Shown here: positions 15,918 through 24,083 of the stretch, one piece after another
Layout of the letters: the number at the start of each line of letters is the position of its first letter
Numbering within the stretch: the stretch's first letter is position 1
DNA from: Catenulispora pinistramenti
GTDB lineage: Bacteria; Actinomycetota; Actinomycetes; Streptomycetales; Catenulisporaceae
DNA: 41,833 bases
NCBI RefSeq assembly: GCF_018274385.1
Contig: NZ_JAAFYZ010000075.1
Coordinates: 1-41,833 of the forward strand
Direction of reading: 5' to 3'
Made by a program: the position numbers and the translations under genes
The notes under the pieces: model-generated
What the model was told of the DNA's origin: nothing
Database searches by the model: none
The model's input: the letters and a program-made list of their open reading frames with translations, nothing else

Positions 15918-17209
15918 GGAAGCTCCACCTGAATCGTGGTCGGACCCCCGACCGGGCTGGAAAACTCGAACCCGCCGTCCACCGAGGCGGCGCGCTGGGC
16001 CAGGCCGTTGAGGCCCGAGCCACGGCCCGCGTCGGCGCCGCCGACACCGTCGTCGGTGACGGACACTTTGAGCAGCGGGCCGTCCAGCCACACGTCCACC
16101 CGGGCCTCGGCAGCCTGGGCGTGCTTGGCGATGTTGGCCAGGGCTTCGGAGACCGTGAAGTACGCGACCGCCTCGACCGTGGGCGAGACCCGCCGGGGCA
16201 CGTCCACGGCCAGCCGCACCGGCACCGGGGAGCGGGCCGCGACGCCGGAGAGTGCAGCGTCCAGGCCGCGGTCCTCGAGCACCACCGGGTGCAGGCCGCG
16301 GACCAGGTGCCGCAGCTCGGCGAGCGTGTCCTTCGCCTCCTCGTGCGCCTCGGCCAGGGCGGCGCGGGCGTCCTCGGGCAGGTCGGTCAGGGTGGCCCGG
16401 GCCAGGCCCAGGTTCATCGCCAGCGAGACCAGCCGCTGCTGGGTGCCGTCGTGCAGGTCGCGCTCGATCCGGCGGCGCTCGGCGTCGGCCGCGTCCACCG
16501 TCGCGGCCCGGCTTTCCGTCAGGTCGGACACCCGCTGCGCCAACTGCTCCTCCCGGGTGGGGCCCAGCAGGTCGGCGGCGAGTTTCAGGTCCCAGCGGAC
16601 CGAGGCCATGACCAGCCACGGAGCCAGGTAGACGAGGACCAGGCACACTGCGAACTGCACACCCGCCAAGGCGAACGACCCTTTCGCGGCGAAGTTACCG
16701 GCGACCGAGGCGAAGACCAGGGCGCCGAGCCAGGCGACCCCGGAGAGCACGCCTACCAGCTCCGCCGCCGGGCAGGCCACCAGGTGAAACAGGGCCTGCC
16801 GCCAGGTCCGCGGGGAACGGAACCGGTCGGCCAGGGCGGAACCGACGGCGGTCAGCCGACCAGGGTTCCGCGGGCCGCCGGAGGCGGACGGCAGCGGCGG
16901 CGGCTTGGGGATCCTGACGCCGCGGATCTCGAAGTACGTGGCCCGGCGCAGCGCGGTGAGCTGCGGGCTGAGCAGGACCACCACGGCCAGCGGGGCGAAC
17001 ACGCACACGAGCACCGAGGGCACATAGGCCGGGACGTAGAAGATCCAGGCCAGCACCATGATGCCCAGCGGCGGCAGGCTCAGCGCCGAGGACAGCACGA
17101 CGAACCACAGGTCGCGCCAGGCACGCGCCTGCCAGGGAACGAGCAGGAACCGGCCGGTCGAGGCGAGGGCGGCGTTCATGGTTTCTACCGTATTCGAGCT
17201 GGTCGCCAT
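15905..17209 (-). CDS. NarL-type sensor histidine kinase (HisKA_3)
   Basis: About 434 residues. The N-terminus (RFLLVPWQARAWRDLWFVV and following hydrophobic helices) matches the four-helix 'putative sensor' domain of actinobacterial kinases, with two helix pairs separated by a ~60-residue cytoplasmic loop. HisKA_3 carries the phospho-His near residue 253 in ERRRIERDLHDGTQQR. The ATPase domain shows SEALANIAKHA (N box), DDGVGGA (G1) and GSGLNGLAQR (G2). No extracellular ligand domain is present, so it likely senses envelope stress or membrane state, by family analogy. The start is uncertain: ATG 17209 or ATG 17179, neither with a strong ribosome-binding site. It is coupled to the regulator downstream. 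Confidence 0.9.
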   Translation of the reverse strand: MATSSNTVETMNAALASTGRFLLVPWQARAWRDLWFVVLSSALSLPPLGIMVLAWIFYVPAYVPSVLVCVFAPLAVVVLLSPQLTALRRATYFEIRGVRIPKPPPLPSASGGPRNPGRLTAVGSALADRFRSPRTWRQALFHLVACPAAELVGVLSGVAWLGALVFASVAGNFAAKGSFALAGVQFAVCLVLVYLAPWLVMASVRWDLKLAADLLGPTREEQLAQRVSDLTESRAATVDAADAERRRIERDLHDGTQQRLVSLAMNLGLARATLTDLPEDARAALAEAHEEAKDTLAELRHLVRGLHPVVLEDRGLDAALSGVAARSPVPVRLAVDVPRRVSPTVEAVAYFTVSEALANIAKHAQAAEARVDVWLDGPLLKVSVTDDGVGGADAGRGSGLNGLAQRAASVDGGFEFSSPVGGPTTIQVELPCEL

Positions 17210-17354
17210 CGTTCCATGGCGCGGGCTGCCGCCTCGGGGTGTACCTGGCACCACCCCCAAGACGGCAAGCCGCGCTACAGATTCGCGGGCCGCGGTGGCC
17301 GACAGTGGTGATCGTTGCCCGGCGCCGCGCCGGGCCGGGAGGAGACCAGAGGCC

Positions 17355-17861
17355 ATGCTCGCCGTCACGGAACGGATCGACCGGACCGCCGGCCTCGCCC
17401 GGGCTGAGGCGGGCGCCGGCCGCACCGCCCCCGGCGCCCGCCGCGGCGCGCGCCCCGGCCACGGCCCCGGCAGCGGCCGCGGCCACCGGCTCGACGCCGC
17501 CTTCGTACTGGCCGGGCTGGCGATGATCCCCTGGGTCTTCTACCTCTCGTGCAGCCTGCCGGCCAGCGCCCGGGACGCGCACTGGGCGCTGGCCTGGGTC
17601 GGCCTGGACAGCTGCGAGGCGCTCGCCCTGTTCGCCACCGGCCGCTTCCTGGCCCGGCGGGACAACCGGTGCGCGCTGACCGCGACCGCCACCGCCGTGC
17701 TGGTGGTGGTGGACGCCTGGTTCGACCTCACCTCGGCGGCGCCGGGCGCGGACCTGGTGGCCGCGGCCGCGATGGCCGCGACTGCCGAGATACCGATCGC
17801 CGCGGTCTGCACCCTGCTCGCGCTGCGCGTGCTGCGCTCGCCGTTCCCCCAGGACCGCTGA
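17355..17861 (+). CDS. Small membrane protein, 168 residues, unknown function
   Basis: ATG 17355 follows a purine-rich AGAGG stretch. A ~45-residue basic Gly/Arg/Ala-rich cytoplasmic leader precedes about four hydrophobic segments (AAFVLAGLAMIPWVFYL; ALAWVGLDSCEALALFATGRFL; ALTATATAVLVVVDAWFDL; AAAMAATAEIPIAAVCTLLAL). Polar residues within the helices (Asp in WFDLT, Asp-Ser-Cys-Glu in helix 2, Glu-Ile-Pro in helix 4) suggest a functional core, but I do not recognise an activity. It is divergent from the kinase and 57 bp upstream of the methyltransferase, so it is probably co-transcribed with it. The frame extends upstream without a credible start. Confidence 0.75.
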   Translation: MLAVTERIDRTAGLARAEAGAGRTAPGARRGARPGHGPGSGRGHRLDAAFVLAGLAMIPWVFYLSCSLPASARDAHWALAWVGLDSCEALALFATGRFLARRDNRCALTATATAVLVVVDAWFDLTSAAPGADLVAAAAMAATAEIPIAAVCTLLALRVLRSPFPQDR

Positions 17862-17918
17862 GCCCCAGCCGCGTCGGCTTCCCCCGATTTCCTCGACACA
17901 TCTAAGGACATAGAGACA

Positions 17919-18593
17919 ATGGCGCACTTCGCCCGTCCCTCGCGCAAGACCGCCCTGGCCGCCGCCACCGGCGCCGCCGCGCTGGCCGCGGGCGCCTGGT
18001 GGTTCACCGACCGCGCGCCCTACCCCTACGCCCAGCGCCGCCTGCTGGACCTGCAGCTGCCCTTCCTCGGCCTGGCCGACCTGGACACGGTGCTCCGGCC
18101 GCGGCCGGGCGAGCGGATGTTGGAACTCGGGCCGGGCACCGGGCTGCAGGCGCTGCACGTGGCGCCGCAGCTCGGCCCGCAGGGGCGGCTGGACATCGTG
18201 GACGTGCAGCAGGAGATGCTGGACCACGTCATGCGGCGCGCGCAGGAGGATCGCGCGGAAGGTGACGGCCCGGGCGCGATCGTCCCGCACCTCGCGGACG
18301 CGCGCGAACTGCCGTTCGAGGAGGCCGAGTTCGACGCGGTCTACCTGGTGACCGCGCTCGGTGAGATACCGGAGCCCGAGCGGGTGCTCGCCGACGCAGC
18401 CCGGGTGCTCAAGCCCGGCGGGCGGCTGGTGGTGGGCGAGTTCTTCGACCGGCACTGGATCCCGTTCCAGCGCCTGCACCGCATGGCCGACTCCCAGGGC
18501 CTGCACCTGCTCGAACGCCGCGGCCCCAGCCTCGCCTACCTCGCCGCCTTCCGACCCTGCGCGACGGAGACGGCAGGGGCGGGGGCGGCCTGA
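17919..18593 (+). CDS. Membrane-anchored class I SAM-dependent methyltransferase
   Basis: A 224-residue protein. Residues ~8-30 form a basic then hydrophobic segment (RKTALAAATGAAALAAGAWWF) that looks like a single N-terminal membrane anchor. Methyltransferase motif I is MLELGPGTG (67-75), motif II is RLDIVDVQQEML, motif III/IV is FDAVYLVTALGEIPEPE, and the post-I end VLKPGGRLVVGEFF is of UbiE/Methyltransf_11 type. The anchor suggests a lipid or quinone-like substrate at the membrane, an inference. It follows the small membrane protein gene on the same strand and is divergent from the two-component pair, which may control both. Confidence 0.85.
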   Translation: MAHFARPSRKTALAAATGAAALAAGAWWFTDRAPYPYAQRRLLDLQLPFLGLADLDTVLRPRPGERMLELGPGTGLQALHVAPQLGPQGRLDIVDVQQEMLDHVMRRAQEDRAEGDGPGAIVPHLADARELPFEEAEFDAVYLVTALGEIPEPERVLADAARVLKPGGRLVVGEFFDRHWIPFQRLHRMADSQGLHLLERRGPSLAYLAAFRPCATETAGAGAA

Positions 18594-18643
18594 GCCCGGG
18601 GGGCCTTCGACCACAACGCTGCTGGCCTTGTCGGCGCACTGTT

Positions 18644-18658
18644 CCGCCCTACGGGCGG
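18644..18658. terminator. Short hairpin after the methyltransferase
   Basis: CCGCCC-TAC-GGGCGG is a 6-bp GC stem with a 3-base loop, 50 bases after the methyltransferase stop. It is a possible terminator for the rightward genes. Confidence 0.45.
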
Positions 18659-18683
18659 GAACCGAACTTCACAGCGCCGGGAC

Positions 18684-18725
18684 CGGCGGCCGGACTCCAG
18701 GCCCGGCCGCCGAGGCACTTTCAAA
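18684..18725 (-). terminator. Terminator-like repeat element, copy 2
   Basis: Read on the minus strand this is the same element as at 11292-11334: leader TTTGAAAGTGCCT (18725-18713), then a perfect 10-bp stem with a 9-base loop. It lies 55 bases beyond the beta-propeller gene stop. The leader and both arms are identical to copy 1; only the loop differs. Confidence 0.8.
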
Positions 18726-18745
18726 GGGCTGCCCGAGAGCAGCCC
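18726..18745. terminator. Hairpin between convergent genes
   Basis: GGGCTGC-CCGAGA-GCAGCCC is a perfect 7-bp stem between the repeat element and the stop of the beta-propeller gene at 18781. It is probably part of a stacked bidirectional termination region. Confidence 0.6.
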
Positions 18746-18780
18746 GATTCGGCGTGACCGTGTGTGTCCGACACCCGTCG

Positions 18781-19785
18781 TCAGGGTCCGGTGTCGGTGC
18801 CCAGGGGGGTCGGGGAGCTGGCGTCGGGGATGAGGATGCGTGGGGATCCTCCGCCATCGGCGGGGACGGCCCAGATGTCCCAGTCGCCGCCGGACTGGCG
18901 GGGGCGGCCGTACATGACCGTGTTGTTGTTGAGCCACGCCGCCTGGTCGTCGATGCTGTGCTCGTCCGCGAGCGGCGTTTCGACCATGGTGCGCAGGTCG
19001 AGGACGTAGAGGCGCCAGGGGCGGTTTGCGCTGGCGTTGACGCGTTTCTTGAAGACGATACGGGTGCCGTCCGGTGATAGGGAGGGGCATTCGACGTTCT
19101 CTCGCAGGGTCCGTGCGGTCCAGGCGCGGTAGTCGCCTTGAACGAGGTAGGTGCGGCCCGCGGTGCGCACGGTCGCGTAGAAGGTGTTGTCGTCCGCGGC
19201 GAAGGTGATGCCCCAATAGTTCACGTCCGCGGCCTGGTAGGGCTTGCCGTCCAGGGTGAGGGGGATGCTCTCGACGTTGTCGATGAGGCGGCCGGTTTTG
19301 GTGTCCAGGATGGCCGTGCGGGTGGAGAAGTCGTCGCTCAGGTAGGAGTCGCCCTGGACGAACATCGTCCAGGACACCATCCGGCCGCTGGCTGAGACGC
19401 GCGCGCGGTTGGGGAAGCCGGCGGTCTTGACTTGGCGGACCTGGTGCAGGGAGTGGTCCAGGACGGTGGCGTAGGTGGCGGGGAGTGCGCCTCCGCGCTG
19501 TAGGCAGATCGCGGTGTTGTTGGCGGCGTAGAAGCGGTCGCACAGTGTGCTGCTGACGGTCGGGGTGGCGTCGGGGTGGGCGCTGGGTACTGACGCGATG
19601 TGGCCGAAGTCGGGTCCTGGTGCGGTGTCGCGGAAGACGATCGTGTCGGCCGTTGCCAGATCGATGCTGCCGGTCGGGGACGTACCGGCTGCGGCATCGC
19701 GGGTGTTCACCGTGTATCCGACGATCGCGGTGGCGGCCATCAGGCCGGTGACCGTCAATATCAGCACTCGTGTGCGCGTGTTCAT
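18781..19785 (-). CDS. Exported TolB-like beta-propeller protein
   Basis: A 334-residue protein with an N-terminal signal/anchor (NTRTRVLILTVTGLMAATAIVGYTV, ~2-26). The mature part has propeller blades of the PD40/TolB kind: CPSLSPDGTRIVFKKR, RPWRLYVLDLRTMVETPLAD, DDQAAWLNNNTVMYGRP and DWDIWAVPADGGGSPRILI. Such proteins usually bind partners or ligands outside the membrane and have no known catalytic residues. ATG 19785 overlaps the upstream transporter's stop (ATGA) with GGAAAG in front, so it is translated from the transporter mRNA. A role as extracellular partner of that MFS protein is inferred. Confidence 0.85.
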   Translation of the reverse strand: MNTRTRVLILTVTGLMAATAIVGYTVNTRDAAAGTSPTGSIDLATADTIVFRDTAPGPDFGHIASVPSAHPDATPTVSSTLCDRFYAANNTAICLQRGGALPATYATVLDHSLHQVRQVKTAGFPNRARVSASGRMVSWTMFVQGDSYLSDDFSTRTAILDTKTGRLIDNVESIPLTLDGKPYQAADVNYWGITFAADDNTFYATVRTAGRTYLVQGDYRAWTARTLRENVECPSLSPDGTRIVFKKRVNASANRPWRLYVLDLRTMVETPLADEHSIDDQAAWLNNNTVMYGRPRQSGGDWDIWAVPADGGGSPRILIPDASSPTPLGTDTGP

Positions 19786-21182
19786 GTGTTGCTTTCCTTC
19801 GCTAGCGGGAGGATCCACAGGGCCGCGAGGATCGCGGCGGCCAAGGAGGTCACGGCCAGCGCGAGGGCCGCGTGTAGTCCCCATCGGTCCCAGGCCGCGC
19901 CGAAGAGCACCGAGGACGCCAGCAGGGCGACGGACTGGCCGGTCTGGATCAGGGCGATGCCGCTGGCGCGCAGGTGGACGGGCAGCATGGGGCCGACGGC
20001 GGCCATCAGGACGCCGTCGGTGGCGGCGTAGAACAAGCCGTGCAGCGCGAGTGTGGGCACCAGCAACACCACCCCGCCCACGGGTCCGAACAACATCAGG
20101 TAGGCGCACAGCAGGGCGACGTAGCCGCCGACGAATACCCGGATCCTGCCGACCCGGTCGGCGAGCTGCCCGAACGGGACCGCGAGCAGCAGGTAGCCGG
20201 CCGTCGTGCCGAGCGGCAGCAGGGGGAAGTACTCGGCGGAGATGTCAAGGCGTTGTTGCAGCAGTAGGTAGACGAAGGAATCGCTGAGCGCCACCACGCC
20301 CAGCAGCAGGGCGGCTATGCAGACCCGGCGGAACCGCGGCAGGAGCAGGAGCCGTAGCGCGGCGCCCAAGGAGACCGGGTTCCCCTGGTCCACCTTCTCG
20401 GTCCGGTCGCGCACCAACAAGGCCAGCATCACGACCGCGAACGACGCGATACAGAAGCTGGCGACGAAGACGGTGTCGTAGTGGTTCGGGGTCGCCAGAA
20501 GCAGCCCGAAAGCGGCCAGGGGACCCAGAAACGCCCCGACGGTGTCCAGGGCGCGGTGCACGCCGAACGAGCGGCCGAGCGTCTCCGGGGTGCTGCTCAG
20601 CGAGATCAGCGCGTCCCGGGGCCCGGTACGCAGTCCCTTGCCGGTGCGGTCCGCGGCGATGACGGCACCGAGCGCCGACACCGACGAGCCGGCGGCCAGC
20701 AGGCCCAGCTTGCAGACCGCGGACAGCGCGTAGCCGCTGCCGGCCACGAGCTTGCGGCGCTGCCACCGGTCGGCCGCGTGCCCGCCGGCCAGGCGTACAA
20801 GCGCGGTGATGCCGAAGTACAGACCGTTGAGCTCGCCGAACTGGAGCGGGCTCAGACCGAGAGTGAAGATCACATACATCGGCAGCACCGCTGTGATCAT
20901 CTCCGAGGAGATGTCGGTGACCAGACTGACTGACCCCAACGCCAGCACGTTGGGGGCCACGGCGACCCGGGTCCGTCCCGGCACCGGCCGGGAGGCGGCA
21001 TCGGCACGCGCCGGTGCCGCCTCTGCAATCTCCGCCGAGTCCGCCAAGTCCGCCAAGTCCGCCAACCCGGCAGAACTCGCAGAACCCGCAGGACCTGCAG
21101 AACCGGCAGGACTCGCAGAGTTCGCCGAAGCGACTGAGACGGCCGGAGCAGGGGGATTCCGGCGCGTCGACGAGATGTACAT
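19782..21182 (-). CDS. MFS transporter with low-complexity N-terminus
   Basis: A 466-residue transporter. Residues ~10-65 are a Ser/Ala/Gly/Leu/Asp low-complexity tract (SAGSAGPAGS, LADLADLAD) encoded by slipped repeats at about 21040-21140. The 12-helix MFS core follows: SLVTDISSEMITAVLPMYVIFTLGLSPLQFG, GGHAADRWQRRKLVAGSGY (motif A), ADRTGKGLRTGPRDALIS, and a second-half motif A PFGQLADRVGRIRV. TDISSEM and RTGKGLRTGPRDA recall the sugar-phosphate/drug exporter branch near YfmO/Fsr-type proteins; the substrate is unknown. ATG 21182 has AGAGG upstream. The downstream propeller gene overlaps by four bases. Confidence 0.87.
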   Translation of the reverse strand: MYISSTRRNPPAPAVSVASANSASPAGSAGPAGSASSAGLADLADLADSAEIAEAAPARADAASRPVPGRTRVAVAPNVLALGSVSLVTDISSEMITAVLPMYVIFTLGLSPLQFGELNGLYFGITALVRLAGGHAADRWQRRKLVAGSGYALSAVCKLGLLAAGSSVSALGAVIAADRTGKGLRTGPRDALISLSSTPETLGRSFGVHRALDTVGAFLGPLAAFGLLLATPNHYDTVFVASFCIASFAVVMLALLVRDRTEKVDQGNPVSLGAALRLLLLPRFRRVCIAALLLGVVALSDSFVYLLLQQRLDISAEYFPLLPLGTTAGYLLLAVPFGQLADRVGRIRVFVGGYVALLCAYLMLFGPVGGVVLLVPTLALHGLFYAATDGVLMAAVGPMLPVHLRASGIALIQTGQSVALLASSVLFGAAWDRWGLHAALALAVTSLAAAILAALWILPLAKESNT

Positions 21183-21297
21183 GTCCGTCCTCTCAGACCG
21201 GCTACCCCGAGTGGGGGCTGCCGGCCGGCACACCGGAACGGTGCGCCGACCGGCAGGGAGTGGCGGGCCGGTTCCGCCGCCCGATGGGGAGACGGCG

Positions 21298-23562
21298 TCA
21301 GTCGGCGATGGTGTACGTGTCGCCGTCGGTCTGCCAGGACAGCGGCGCGTTCAGGTTCAGGTTGCCCTTGTCGAGGAAGACCTGCTGTTCGGTGGCGACA
21401 CGACTGGTGTCGTCGGGTGTGGCCTCGGCGAGCATCGCTGCCTTGCGGGCGTTGAGGAAGGCCTTGATATACGTCGCCTCGTCACCGCCTTGCGCGGGCG
21501 TGCGGGCCTGCTTCATGGCCGCGGCGCGGATCGCGGCGAAGCTGACCGGATCGGTTCCGGAGCCGTGCCTGACGATCGCGTCGAAGTAGGCGAACTGTCC
21601 CAGCGCGTGCAGGCCGTCGGCCTTGGCCTGGGTGACCGCGGGGTTGAAGTACTCCCGGTCCAGTTCGTCGTTCTGGGCCTGCTGGAACGCCGGGTCCAAA
21701 GCGGCGGTGTGCCAGGCGGAGGTGAAGTCCGGGTCCAGCCCGCGGTGCGAGCTGCTGCCGTTCACCGCGCGCAGCGCCGGCAGGTACCCGGCCAGCGCGT
21801 TGTGCGGAACCCGCTGGGTGTAGAGGTTCACCAGGTCGAGCAGGTCGCCGGAACCGGAGCTGAATCCGGCGATCCCCGCGGTGTAGCCGCGGCCGTCGCT
21901 GATGTCCTCGATGTACGCGTACTGCGCCTTCCAGTCCAGCGAGGAGTTCTGCGCGCTGGAGACCAGTTCCATCGCCGCTTCCTTCTTGCGCGGGTCGGTC
22001 AGGTCGCTGGTGGAGCTGCTCGGCGGGATCGGCGAGGCGTAGGTCGGGCCGGTCACCTGCGGAGTCGCCGGGAGGTTCGGCGCCGGGTTTGCCAGGCCCG
22101 CCGGGTTCGCCGGCGGGGCGGCCAGGGCAGACGCCGGGCCGTATATCGCGAACTCATAGAGCGAGTAGCCGTAGGAGGTGCCGCGCTTGGTGCCGTACAT
22201 GCGCACGTAGCGGCCGTGTCCGTTGACGGTCAGGTCCTCGGTCCCGCCGTGGCCGCTGGTCGTGGAGTAGACGGTCGTCCAGGTCTTGTCGTCGTCAGAG
22301 GTCTGGATGGTGTAGGCCTTGCCGTACGCGGCCTCCCAGGTCAGCTTGACCTGGTTGATCGCCGTGCTGCTGCCCAGATCGACGGAGATCCACTGCGGAT
22401 CCGAACCCTCCTTGCTGCCCCACCGGGTCGTCGCGTCACCGTCGACCGCGTTGGCCGCCGACAGCGACGAGCTCTCCGTGGAGGACGCGGTGGCCGGCCG
22501 CCCCAGCGCGAGGTCGGTGCCGCCGGCCGGAGGCGAGGTCGAGGAGGTCGGGGGCGAGCTCGGAGAGGTCGGCGTGGTGCTGCCGCCCTGGTCCCAGATT
22601 CCGGAGAGGTCGGATGCCGTGGCCGCGCTGCCCAGCGCCGGCAGGCCGTAGTCGTCTTCCAGCGTGCGCAGGAGCGAGTAGTGGTTGTAGTGGGTGCCGC
22701 TGCTGGCGCCCGGCTTCACGTGGGCGCCGACGACCATGGTGGCTATCTGGTTGTCGGTGTCGTCGCCGTCGTTCTCGTCCCAGGTCACGATCAGCAGGCT
22801 GTTGTGCGTCTTGGCCCACTGGGCGTAGCCGTCGATGTGGTCGTGCAGCCAGGTGTCGCCGGCCTTGACCGTCCCGTCGTGCATGTCGTCGTCGAGGTTC
22901 GGCGTCACGAACGACACGGTGGGCAGCTTGCTGAAGTCCGTCGGGAACTTGCTGAAGCGCAGATTCGAGCTGGCCGGGATGTCGGCGAAGTCGGCCCAGC
23001 TGTTGTGCTTGCGGGCGTACCCGCCACTGCCGTCGTCGCCGCAGTCCTTCGAGCCGTCGGCGGGCAGGCTCTCGGAGTAGCCGACGAACGTGTGGCCGTT
23101 GGTCAGCAACTGGTTGCCGAGGTTGTCGGCGTTGAAGTTGTACGGACAGTCGTCGGAGTCGACCCCGTGCAGGGACCCGGAGAACAGCGCCACATAGTTG
23201 CCCTGGCTCGGGTGCGTCGTACCGTGGAAGTTCGTGAACGACGCACCCTGCTTGATCAGGGAATTGATGTACGGGGCGTTGCTGCTGCCGACGATGTCGT
23301 CGTAGTACTTGTTCTCCTCGGTGACCAGCACGACGTGGTCGTACACGGGCAGACCCGTGGCCGAGACCGACGCCGACGCCGACGACGGCCGGGCGGCGGC
23401 GGTCGACGCCACGCCGAGCGTGACCAGCACCAAGGCCGACCCGGCGGCGATGACGGCGCGCCGCTTCTTCGTGGACAGCAGGGTGTCCGCGGCGGACGAG
23501 GCGTCCGCGGCCGACGGTGGACGGGTGCGCCTGGGGCGCGAGAAGGCTTGCCGAAGTCGCAT
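21298..23562 (-). CDS. Secreted phosphoesterase-CBM32-GH46 chitosanase-like protein with catalytic Glu to Gln
   Basis: A 754-residue exported protein; AAGGAG precedes ATG 23562. Residues 32-58 are a Sec/Tat-type signal (KKRRAVIAAGSALVLVTLG...AAA). Residues ~72-325 are a phosphoesterase (PF04185) domain: YDHVVLVTEENKYYDDI, HPSQGNYVALFSG, IVTWDENDGDD and HYNHYSLLRTLEDDYGL. A Ser/Thr/Pro linker leads to an F5/8-type C (CBM32) domain, ~348-475. Residues ~520-754 align along their length with GH46 chitosanase: DPRKKEAAMELVSSA, DWKAQYAYIEDISDGRGYT and FQQAQNDELDREYF. The family's general-acid Glu (Glu22 in Streptomyces sp. N174) is Gln538 (codon CAG at 21951-21949); the second carboxylate, Asp556, is kept. 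Hydrolysis by this module is therefore doubtful. Confidence 0.9.
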   Translation of the reverse strand: MRLRQAFSRPRRTRPPSAADASSAADTLLSTKKRRAVIAAGSALVLVTLGVASTAAARPSSASASVSATGLPVYDHVVLVTEENKYYDDIVGSSNAPYINSLIKQGASFTNFHGTTHPSQGNYVALFSGSLHGVDSDDCPYNFNADNLGNQLLTNGHTFVGYSESLPADGSKDCGDDGSGGYARKHNSWADFADIPASSNLRFSKFPTDFSKLPTVSFVTPNLDDDMHDGTVKAGDTWLHDHIDGYAQWAKTHNSLLIVTWDENDGDDTDNQIATMVVGAHVKPGASSGTHYNHYSLLRTLEDDYGLPALGSAATASDLSGIWDQGGSTTPTSPSSPPTSSTSPPAGGTDLALGRPATASSTESSSLSAANAVDGDATTRWGSKEGSDPQWISVDLGSSTAINQVKLTWEAAYGKAYTIQTSDDDKTWTTVYSTTSGHGGTEDLTVNGHGRYVRMYGTKRGTSYGYSLYEFAIYGPASALAAPPANPAGLANPAPNLPATPQVTGPTYASPIPPSSSTSDLTDPRKKEAAMELVSSAQNSSLDWKAQYAYIEDISDGRGYTAGIAGFSSGSGDLLDLVNLYTQRVPHNALAGYLPALRAVNGSSSHRGLDPDFTSAWHTAALDPAFQQAQNDELDREYFNPAVTQAKADGLHALGQFAYFDAIVRHGSGTDPVSFAAIRAAAMKQARTPAQGGDEATYIKAFLNARKAAMLAEATPDDTSRVATEQQVFLDKGNLNLNAPLSWQTDGDTYTIAD

Positions 23563-23738
23563 TTCGGTCTCCTTGAGGGCCGCAGCCCCCGATGCGATGG
23601 GGAAACGGCCGGCGCGCAGCACGCATCGCCGCAAGCGCTGTCCGCAATGAGAAGGCGGCATACGGCCGCAGGCAGCCGGGTCAGATTCCCTCTGAGCGTG
23701 TCCGGTTCGGAACTTCCACGCCAAGCCACTGACGAGAA

Positions 23739-23768
23739 TACATACATACTCTGATAGGTGCTTGTCAA
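23739..23768 (-). promoter_or_regulatory. Sigma-70-type promoter of the phosphoesterase-chitosanase gene
   Basis: On the minus strand, TTGACA (23768-23763), 18 bases, then TATGTA (23744-23739). It is a strong match to housekeeping promoter hexamers in a notably AT-rich patch, about 175 bp upstream of ATG 23562, which leaves a long 5' leader. Confidence 0.6.
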
Positions 23769-23851
23769 TCGTTCCGCCGAAACGATTTTCAGCCCCGCAC
23801 CGAGTCCTCCTCAGACTCTTGACGCTGCTCAGACATGCTGGTATCCCTGTG

Positions 23852-23870
23852 GTTAGGGAGGTTTACCAGA
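23852..23870. promoter_or_regulatory. Candidate glycosidase operator in the divergent intergenic region
   Basis: GTTAGGGAGGTTTACCAGA is an imperfect inverted repeat (TTAGG ... TTTACCAG) inside a larger CTGGTA...TACCAG palindrome at about 23838-23869. It resembles the TTAGGAA/TTTCCTAA-type boxes reported near secreted chitosanase genes; this is from memory and tentative. The rest of the 23563-24083 gap shows a small hairpin (CTCCGT / ACGGAG, 23947-23967) and no gene. Confidence 0.35.
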
Positions 23871-24083
23871 AGTCGTGGAAGCGTGACCATGAGGCGGCAC
23901 CGGGACGGATCGCGCGTTGAGGTTCGAAAACTCCCATAGCTTCTTTCTCCGTATCCTGCGAACGGAGGGCGGCGCCGTAGGTCAGGAGTGCGCGGCCCAC
24001 GCCGACACAGTCCTTGACGTGCGCCCCGGTGCTGCGGTGGGAGGCCGGGGCGGAGACGCCGGGGTGTCTGCGAAGAAGGGAAG

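Noticed and set aside
20752..23754. A 1000-codon open frame on the plus strand.
   Set aside because: It lies antisense to the MFS and phosphoesterase-chitosanase genes, is Val/Arg/Gly-rich without any domain, and simply mirrors their GC-biased codons.
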